From Porodaedalea pini (taxonomy: Eukaryota; Basidiomycota; Agaricomycetes; Hymenochaetales; Hymenochaetaceae): a stretch of DNA of 64,000 nucleotides. The position numbers were made by a program, and so were the translations under genes. Location of the stretch: positions 1 through 64,000 of the forward strand of contig NBAY01000006.1 in NCBI GenBank assembly GCA_002794775.1, read 5' to 3'. Of the stretch, positions 56,846 through 64,000 are shown one piece after another. The number at the start of each line of letters is the position of its first letter. Position 1 is the stretch's first letter. The notes beneath the pieces were generated by a model. That model searched no databases, was not told the DNA's origin, and saw only the letters and a list, made by a program, of their open reading frames with translations.

Positions 56846-59800
56846 CTAAACGTGATATGAAGGGGGAAGCTCTGAGAAAATAGGCATAGCATCAGGAGGG
56901 CGACGAAACGAGAAATATGCGAATTTTAATAACAGAAGAAAGTTGTTAGAGCAAAACCAATCAGGGAAATGAAATGGTAAGGTTCGTTGATGAAAAAGGC
57001 CATAGCGAATGTGATCGAAAAAGGGACAAATATTCAAAATGTGGCGGACATCATGTTTGGTGCACAGGGGGTTTGGGCAACGTGGTTCGGGATTGCGAAT
57101 ATGCAGATCGAGTGTGTTGAGCAAGATGCTAACAGCACGTCCATGGACTAGGCGGGATATTCTCTTCTCGGGAGGTAATTTAAGGAATGCGTGGAATGAT
57201 CAAGTGGGGTTTAGGATGAACGAGGATGGTTTGGCAATCGATCGATGACCTCGCAAATTGACGAGGCGAGTTTTCCATTCTCGAAGGAGGTCGAGTTGGA
57301 GTTGCGCGGTAAGGTTGGGTAATGAGTCTGGAATGGGCTCATGAGTTGGGTTGGTCGCGGCATCTTTGGCTAATTTGTCTGCCTTGGAATTGCCCAGGAC
57401 TCCCTTATGAGAAGGAAGCCATTGGATCGCGATATGTGACGAAGGGTGGTGTTGGACCAAAAATATTCCACACAACCGACGAAAGAGGATGATGAAGTTG
57501 GCGTGATTATTGTCATTGGTGAAGATGAGGTTGGCGCAATTAAGCGAATCAGTGACAATGTGGATGTGTACCGGTGTGGAACATTTAGCGAGAAGAGAAG
57601 ATATCTGGCGTATGGCTGCGATGAGCGCTTCCTGCTCCTCAAACAGTATGTTCGAGCGAGAGTGCGCTGCTGAAGAAAAGACAGCTAGTTCGTGGTGATC
57701 GTGCATGATTACGTATCCGTGGCTGCCATTGGCGATACCGTTGTCATCCAAGATGATGGAACCGTCTGTGAAGATAAAATATTGGTAAGGGGGTGGGTGT
57801 AAGTAAAAGGAATTAAATGAACGAATGGCATTCTGGCGTTGGGCAGAAGTCGGCATGGGGGTAAGTATGAGTCTGGAATGTACGGGGACAAAGTTGGGGT
57901 AAGCGGGGATTTGGGAATCGAAATGTTTGGAAGGAGCGCCTCGCAGAGGTAACTATCGTTATTGGATATGCGGTCAGAATGCGAATGATGAGCGAGTAAA
58001 AAACGTTGTGACAACAAACGAATGAAAAGGTCGAGTGGAGGGATCGAAAGAACCGATTCAGCAATGGACGGGTCCAAAGAACGCTGGGTAACAGAATGTA
58101 AGAAACGATTCTGAATAGGTTGTAAAATAGAAGAAATGAAGTTGGATTCGGGAAAAAGAACTGCACCATATATTGCCACAGAACGAACGAGACCGAAATA
58201 TAAAAGATGGGCATATTGGAAATATGCTCCGTTAGAAGGATTAAAAAGGAAGGATCGTTGGTGTAAAGTAGACAGTGCCTTATTCGCTCGGGCTTGGAAG
58301 TGGAGTTTGGGCGATAGGTCGAACGAAAAAATGACCCCTAGCCATGTTATGTGTCGTGAAGGTAAAATGACCCGATTATCGGGAAGAGAAAGGGATGCAG
58401 AAGAAGGTTGAGATGGGTTAGAGAGAAAGGATTGGAAATGATAATGAGCAATTTGCAGATGAGGGATAATATGTAAGAGTTCAGTGGCGTTGGGATCAAT
58501 CGATAAACCAAGCGCCTGGAATTGGGAAGAAAGAAAGGCAAACTGGTTGCGTAACCGTACCAAATTAGTTGGGATACTAAGCGACCGAGCAGAAAGGAGG
58601 TGATCATCCATATAAGCGAACAAAGGACGGTGGGGGCCGAAGTGCTTGTAGTAAGAAAAAATGACATTGGCTGAAGCAAAGACTGAAATAAGAGGAGATA
58701 GCGGGGATCCCTGCGGGACACCTCGATTGGGTTTGATGAAAGGATGGGAAAAAAAATTGTTGAAATGGAATGAAATTGGGCGATTTGAGAGCCAAGAGGC
58801 TAGGACGTGAATAAAATTAGGATGAACCTTGGAAAGAATGAGTTTGTTGAGAAGAAGAGAATGAGAAATGTTATTGAAAAAGCCCTGGATATCGACGGAC
58901 AGAATGGAAGTAATGTAGTAACGCTTGCGCAGATGGGCCCTGTCTGCGACAGTTTCCCCCGGCTTAATGAAAGGATTGGAGAGGATAGAGGATAAAAGTT
59001 CATAGCAAGCAGTGAGGGATGAACGATGTTTCCGACATCCGTGTTGAGAGTCAGGAAGAAGGTTGTTCTTTTCGAAAAAGGGTTGAAGGAAATTAAAAAG
59101 GACATGTTCGAAAAGTTTTCCGATTGTGTCCACCAAGGTGATGGGTCAGAAAGCCCTAGGCACCGAAAAATCGGAGCGTTTGGGCTTAGGGATAAAGGTA
59201 ACAAGAGACATTTTAAAAGAGAGGGGAAAATGGCCTAATTCGAGGCATTTAGAAAAAAGGTCCGCAAAAAATTGGCCGTGATGTGCCACTAGCAAAGCAA
59301 GGTGTTGGTAAGAGATATGGCTGTTCCCTGGGCTCGTCTCCTTGTCAATTCCGCTGAGGGTGTTGAGTACGTCGTTTATTGACACAACCGGGCTGTCAGT
59401 TAGCGCCGGTAGCTGAACCGGCTCTGGCTGAGACGAAAGGGGCAGGAAGAAAGTGCTCTGAAACAGGGAAGCTTTGTCGTCCTCGGTTAACGAGAAGGAT
59501 CCATTAGCCATCCTGAGTGCACCGATAGGGGCGCGGCGACGCGCTACACCCGTGAACTGTCGGTGCCAAATGGTGTGTTGATCTGAGCGTTGAAGGCGGG
59601 CTCCGTAAAATGTGGATTTAGCCCTGGACAATTCTACGTCCAGAGGGTGTTTAGTTTCTACAGACGGGTCTCGGCAGTATTCCCGATAGAGTTTGGAACA
59701 GGCTTCAGACCACCAGGCATTGGGGCCGAAGTATGAGCGGGGTTTATGTTTGCGAAGGAAAACTTTGGCGAAGGAAGAAAAGGAGTCTTGGAAAGAGAAA

Positions 59801-60675
59801 AGAAGGTCGTCCAGCGACTGTGTCGAATGAATGTTTGAAAGATCGAAGGGAAAAAGTTTAGAGTCGCAATATTCGGCAACGAACGTGGGTAAATCATGAG
59901 AGCGAATAGAACAGAGAGGCGGTTGGGGGGGACTGGCAAGGAAGTTGAGTTGAAACGAAAACGAAAGTGGGTAGTGATCTGAAGAAGTAGTGAAAGAAGG
60001 GTCAGAAATAACGATGGACTCGGAGATTTGAGAAGAAAAGTCGTCTGATGAAAGGACCAGGTCAATAATGGAATGGTGATTGGTAGATCAGTTATAATAG
60101 GTTGGTTGGTCTGGTGGGTTGCAGACCGTAAGACCGGCCTCACTGATCCAGTCGGTGAGGACACGGGATTGAGAGAACTGCTGAGCCTGGTTGGGGAGTG
60201 ACCATAAGGAGGAATGATGGTTGAAATCACCAACGAAAATGTTGGAAAGCGAATGTGTTAGAGGGGGTAGGTTGGATTCGAATTCGCGCTGCGAAGGAGA
60301 GTTATAAATGTTCCACAAAAGCAAAGGAGTAGGCAGATCACGAGAAATCGAGATAACTGAGATATTGGGAGAAGGGGTCGGGGTTTGATATAAAGAGACT
60401 CGATGAATTAAACGGGGATGAACGTAAGTGCAGCATCGGGGTTTACCCGTTACTGGGGGGAGGAATGCGGTGTAAGGCTCATAATTACGAGAATCAAACG
60501 CCCGGGTGCCTAGAGGATCGAGCTTGGAGGGGAGAACCCTCTGAATAACGGGAATTTCTTGGAGACAGACAATGTCTGGGGCTTGGGGGGTGGAAGAAAA
60601 TGAGCGAAATAAGAAATCAAATGAAGGTGAAGAATTGCAAATATTAAGAGAAAGGACGAATATCGACTCAGACAT
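56846..60675 (-). pseudogene. LINE ORF2 remnant: endonuclease, reverse transcriptase, RNase H, knuckle
   Basis: The frame starts at the ATG at 60675. Endonuclease motifs are DIVCLQE, VGDFNHHSSLW, HHSIIDLVL and SDHYPLSF. Reverse transcriptase motifs are LSVDIQGFFNNISH, NRGVPQGSPLSPL and FAYMDDHLLSA. RNase H motifs are FTDGS, EEQEAL, TDSL and SHKGVLGNSKAD. The end has CPNPLCTKHDVRHILNICP. All catalytic residues named are present, but the frame is broken by in-frame TGA codons at 60088-60090, 59146-59148 and 57200-57202. Between roughly 57940 and 57780 the frame also shifts by one base between reverse transcriptase and RNase H. Each TGA stands where a sense codon is expected and the frame continues unchanged on both sides. 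Confidence 0.9.
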
Positions 60676-60692
60676 GAAATTTAGTAAGGAGA

Positions 60693-62918
60693 TCAATAAT
60701 TACGACGAGCGGGACAGTCGGAAGACTGTGCGCTATGGTTGCCCTGGCAGTTAATGCACAACACGAAGTGTTCACACTGAAGATTGTTAGCCACAGTGCA
60801 CGGTGTGCATTTGGCGACGTGTACTGCGGTACAATGAGTTTCTGAGCAGATGGCACAACGTGCTACTGATCGGCATTTGGAGGCGGGATGTCCCAAACGG
60901 TGGCAGTTGTCGCACTGATTAATTGTTGGGCGGGCTTTCATCTCTTCGAGACGACGGATAACACCAAAGACAGGGACCGAGCGGTTGCCGTGTAGGAAGA
61001 AATGGTCAAAGGAAAGACGGTCAGGGTCTTTCATAATGACTGAGACGTTGCAATAGTCGCGTTCGTTCAGTCGTTCGGGGGACAACATGAATCTGGGCGG
61101 GAACATGAATTCTCGCCCTTCAAATTGGGGCAGAGCCGAAATTTCATTGATGAGATCTGACTCGCTGTAGATTAGTTTGGATTCCCTGTCGTAAACGGGG
61201 ACCCCAGGAATGACCATCTTGAACTGCGGGGACGGGATAAAAGGTTTCGCCCCATTGATGTTAAGAATACGGCTGAGTTGGGAGGCGAGGGAGGAATAGT
61301 TAGTGTCGAAATCTGCACGAATATTGGTGAAAGAAATCAGGAGGTTGCTGTTGGAGGTGTACTCGACGTTCAGCACCACCAAGTGTTTGAACAATGGGTT
61401 GCCTTTGAGGCCAGCCCTAACCGCGTTTTTAACGGACTGTGTAAGCGGTCGAACTGCGAGGTCTCCCGGCAAGGAGAAGTAGACCCGCTTGATATTGGAC
61501 GGACAAATATTAACCAATCCGTTAGACCGGTTGACAGGTACTGTTGAGATTTCCCCATCAGGGTTCTCTACAGTATGACGTAGTACTTTGGTGGGTGTCG
61601 TCTTGGGTTTCTTCTGTGCCACTTTCGCGTAGGTAACTGTGGTGAAGCCGTCTCTGTCAGTTCCAACGGATTCGACCTTCGGATGATAAACAGTCGTGCC
61701 ACCTGGCCTGGGGGCATTATGAGCTGAGTGAGCGTAGCTGTCCGGCGCATAGATAATGCCTTCGGAGCTCATGCAGTAACCAGATCCCGGGACGCGCGTA
61801 TTGGCGATGGCTGCGGCATATTCGGTCTTCCCATTCTTAGGGGTTTGGACACATTGTTTGACGATGGGAGGGTCAGGAGGGAACCGGTTATCATGGACGA
61901 ATCGAGCGCCGACAGGGTCAGGGAGAAATTTAACCTGTGATTTGTTAGTCAATAAAGAGGGTTTAATAGTAGATGAAGAAGGGGAAGAACGAGAAATCTG
62001 TTTTTTGAGGTTATTAGTTTTTTCAACAAGGGAGGAAACAAGAGAAGTAAGAGACTGGATGGAACGAGCCATAGAGGACATATTGTCGGAAATATGTTGC
62101 TCGCGTATAGCCTGAGCTGAGATGTGGACATCATCGAAAACATGTTTGAAGTCAGGTGAGTGAATACGATATGAGGAATGAAAGGCCTGAAGTGCTTCAT
62201 TCGCCTTATTCTCCTTGATAGTTTCGTCATCGAAATTGTGTGATTTACTGACCCACGAGACGAGGTTGGAAGCCACGTCCGCGAGGGCCTTGCCGGCACG
62301 AGCCGGGTCGTCGTGCCACGGCGTAGGAGAAGTCCACGAAGGCTGATTAATGAGCATAGATATATGATCGATGGTCTCCTTAGTCAGGTGCATAAAGGAG
62401 ACGGAAACGCGTTCGGCGATTTGCGGATCCTCGTATTCCGAAATTGACGCGTCGTCCATATCGTTATCGAGCTGGGGGGCTTGGCTTGTGTTGGGGACGT
62501 AGAGGTCGTCGGCCTCCATGTCGACGATTTCGTCGATACGTGCGGGTGGCTGTAAGACATGATGCTCTTCCTCCGAGTTGGAGCGTTTAAGTGAGGGTTG
62601 TGACTCGACAATGGGGGTAGGGGGTAGGTCCCCTTGTTTGCGTAGGGCGGCTGCGTGGGCGTCCGTTTCGACATCGGGAGACCAGTTGGCACGATTCTTC
62701 GCAACAGTTTCGCAGACGGCATCGTTGTGGTTATAGGTCTTATCGCGACCACAGACGATGCAAAGCTTGTCCTTTCCACTAACACAGCTGCGACTGTGGT
62801 AGGGGAGATCCATTTTACACTCCTCACACTTGGTGGGGTCCTTGGGATTGGCAAGGGAGATAGACGACTTTGTTTTGTGCAGAGAGGCTTTAGCTCTGGT
62901 CAGCATTTTGCTGTCCAT
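60693..62918 (-). CDS. LINE ORF1 (gag-like nucleic-acid-binding protein)
   Basis: The intact frame of 741 residues starts at the ATG at 62918. Near the N-terminus is a Cys-pair domain (CEECKMD, CIVCGRD). The middle is Ser-rich with a helix of coiled-coil character (about residues 255-310). A region with RRM-like fold expectation (FSLPGDLAVRPLTQSVKNAV) follows. The C-terminus has CCHC knuckles, C-x2-C-x4-H-x4-C in CDNCHRLGHPASKC and a second C-x2-C-x3-H-x6-C in CINCQGNHSAQSSDC. ORF1 proteins of this class coat the element RNA. The ORF1 stop and the ORF2 ATG are 17 bp apart, so ORF2 would be translated by reinitiation or from a separate start. Confidence 0.88.
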   Translation of the reverse strand: MDSKMLTRAKASLHKTKSSISLANPKDPTKCEECKMDLPYHSRSCVSGKDKLCIVCGRDKTYNHNDAVCETVAKNRANWSPDVETDAHAAALRKQGDLPPTPIVESQPSLKRSNSEEEHHVLQPPARIDEIVDMEADDLYVPNTSQAPQLDNDMDDASISEYEDPQIAERVSVSFMHLTKETIDHISMLINQPSWTSPTPWHDDPARAGKALADVASNLVSWVSKSHNFDDETIKENKANEALQAFHSSYRIHSPDFKHVFDDVHISAQAIREQHISDNMSSMARSIQSLTSLVSSLVEKTNNLKKQISRSSPSSSTIKPSLLTNKSQVKFLPDPVGARFVHDNRFPPDPPIVKQCVQTPKNGKTEYAAAIANTRVPGSGYCMSSEGIIYAPDSYAHSAHNAPRPGGTTVYHPKVESVGTDRDGFTTVTYAKVAQKKPKTTPTKVLRHTVENPDGEISTVPVNRSNGLVNICPSNIKRVYFSLPGDLAVRPLTQSVKNAVRAGLKGNPLFKHLVVLNVEYTSNSNLLISFTNIRADFDTNYSSLASQLSRILNINGAKPFIPSPQFKMVIPGVPVYDRESKLIYSESDLINEISALPQFEGREFMFPPRFMLSPERLNERDYCNVSVIMKDPDRLSFDHFFLHGNRSVPVFGVIRRLEEMKARPTINQCDNCHRLGHPASKCRSVARCAICSETHCTAVHVAKCTPCTVANNLQCEHFVLCINCQGNHSAQSSDCPARRNY

Positions 62919-63184
62919 CGCAGAGAGAGATACAACGAGTTGACTGCAAGATTCCCACGATCAAGATGATGATGGTAGGAGTTCAAGAAGCGCCATTGAT
63001 GTTCAAGTTTGTCTTCGGCTGTTACAACCTACAGCCTGAGGTATGCATTTGTTGCAAGGCGTCTTGTGCTGAAATGCAGTCATTGCCGGATAGCTGACAC
63101 TACGTATCACGGCCGACTAAGGAGTGAAAGACTGAGGGTTGACCAAATACTCCTGCGCGCTCGGCTGTTTCTACTTTATTTCAC
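62919..63184. other. Interval between LINE ORF1 and the Nudix gene
   Basis: 266 bp that must contain the LINE 5' untranslated end and the Nudix promoter. No boundary or duplicated target site was recognised, and no gene is seen. Confidence 0.4.
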
Positions 63185-64000
63185 ATGCTCTCAAGGCCGT
63201 GCAGTCGACTGCGGTCATCTAGCTCTTGCTTCTGTCCTCCTCAAAATCTTCAATTTACCTCTAATCGAAATCCTGACATTGTACGCTTCACTCGACTTAC
63301 GAGGCAGGTGTTTCGGACTTTCCAAATGGCTGCAGTGGCATCGACCCAGCGCAAGTCTCCTACGGTTCCTCGCCCCTCTGCGAGCTTGATTGTAGTGAAT
63401 GCGAAGAACGAAATTCTTATGGTCCAACGGCATTCAGACTCCCGTTCATTTGGTGGTGCGCATGTGAGTCTGGACTTTCGCTTCATCCTTGGATATCTGA
63501 ATGAACATTCTTGCAGGTCTTTCCTGGCGGAAATTATGATAAAGTGCAAGACAACTCGTTGGAAATGACTGCGATTCGGGAGACGTTCGAAGAGACTGGT
63601 ATACTTCTGTCATCACAAGCGCCCGACTCCAAACGCTCTGAAATATCAGAAAATGTGTATGATGAAGCTCGCAAAGCCATTCACTCGGGGAGCCTTCTTT
63701 TCGCAGATTTTCTGTCGGAAAATGGACTAATTGCCGACACTGCGTCTCTTCTGCCCTTCTCGACGTGGGTAACGCCGCCTCAAGCTCCCAGGTAGATATC
63801 TTCCCTTGCCGTTCATTTAGGTATGACTTATCATCAACTGTAGACGGTTTCGCGCCCGATTTTTCGTGACTTTTCTTCCGACTACATCCGCATTGTCAGG
63901 TCCATCTTCTGGAACGAACTCACACAGACTGCCCACTCCCGACTCTCCAAATGACAGTGCTTCGTCTTCGACTGAAGTCGTGTCCGCTCAGTTTGTACAC
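63185..64000 (+). CDS. Nudix hydrolase, NUDT19-like (partial, runs off the window)
   Basis: Three exons are visible (to 63463, 63517-63791, 63844 onward) and join in frame. The protein has PRPSASLIVVNAKNEILMVQRHSDSRSFGGAHVFPGG, followed by the Nudix box with its core RETFEETGI; then FSTWVTPPQAPRRFRARFFVTFLP. The FGGAHVFPGG block and the TWVTP...RRFRARFF block are typical of NUDT19-like acyl-CoA diphosphatases, which hydrolyse CoA esters, often in peroxisomes or mitochondria. Two ATGs are possible. The one at 63326 (MAAVASTQRK) gives a compact start. The one at 63185 adds 47 Arg/Ser-rich residues that could be a mitochondrial presequence. The C-terminus lies beyond the window. Confidence 0.85.

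Larger units (their letters stand above)
56846..62918 (-). mobile_element. Tad-like non-LTR retrotransposon (LINE) with RNase H
   Basis: On the minus strand an ORF1 with CCHC knuckles (62918-60693) is followed by an ORF2 (start 60675) with AP-type endonuclease, reverse transcriptase, RNase H and a C-terminal Cys/His knuckle. This order, with RNase H inside ORF2, is typical of fungal Tad1-clade LINEs. The limits given are those of the coding parts; 5' and 3' untranslated ends are not resolved and no poly-A tail or target duplication was identified. ORF1 is open, but ORF2 has three in-frame stop codons and one frameshift, so this copy cannot transpose on its own. It sits between the repetitive region and the Nudix gene, whose first ATG is 267 bp from the ORF1 start. 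Confidence 0.93.

Noticed and set aside
1..64000. CRISPR arrays, bacterial operons, riboswitches and tRNA or rRNA genes
   Set aside because: The DNA is eukaryotic with spliceosomal introns. No repeat-spacer array was seen, and no tRNA with matching A and B boxes or rRNA stretch could be recognised by eye; a tRNAscan-type search would be needed to exclude tRNAs fully.

Overview
This window is nuclear DNA from a filamentous basidiomycete, most probably a plant-cell-wall-degrading Agaricomycete. The evidence is dense genes split by many 50-60 nt introns (GT donor, CTNAC/CTGAC-like branch site, AG acceptor), serine- and glycine-rich protein extensions, a secreted CBM1-GH6 cellulase, a fungal indoleamine 2,3-dioxygenase and a Tad-like LINE. 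All gene models were made by reading splice sites by eye and joining exons in frame; for most genes the summed exon lengths give an uninterrupted frame.

Layout. 1-617 is the 3' end of an F-box/LRR-like gene. 1105-4852 (-) is a large conserved basidiomycete protein of unknown function. 5912-7677 (+) is a nucleotide-sugar transporter. From 8435 to 28858 there is an almost gapless housekeeping block: MDM12 (+), ELP3 (-), MRP51 (+), a HYPK-like gene (-), the meiotic helicase HFM1/MER3 (+), TIM54 (-), RFA1 (+) and the M16 peptidase STE23 (+). After a 2.1 kb gap come IDO (-), 3-hydroxyisobutyryl-CoA hydrolase (-), tubulin cofactor E (+), an SR splicing factor (-), NFS1 (-), the GH6 cellobiohydrolase (-), a NECAP-like coat adaptor (-), a CSN8-like PCI protein (+), UBLCP1 (+) and an asteroid-type XPG nuclease (-).

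54002-56845 is gene-poor and repetitive. It has a strong TATA box followed by duplicated intron-like units and by a 110-bp-period repeat with nested palindromes. 56846-62918 (-) is a non-LTR retrotransposon with RNase H: ORF1 is intact, while ORF2 carries three in-frame TGA codons and a frameshift. The window ends inside a Nudix hydrolase gene of NUDT19 type.

The genes do not form one pathway or a secondary-metabolite cluster. Several act in mitochondria (MDM12, MRP51, TIM54, NFS1, HIBCH, possibly STE23 and the Nudix enzyme), and many are arranged as divergent pairs sharing 138-211 bp promoters or as convergent pairs 20-160 bp apart. I found no clear new multi-gene system. The features most worth a second look are very small exons (6, 10, 21 and 24 nt), three GC-AG introns, the decayed LINE, the repetitive TATA-driven locus near 55.4-56.4 kb and the conserved orphan protein at the left end.
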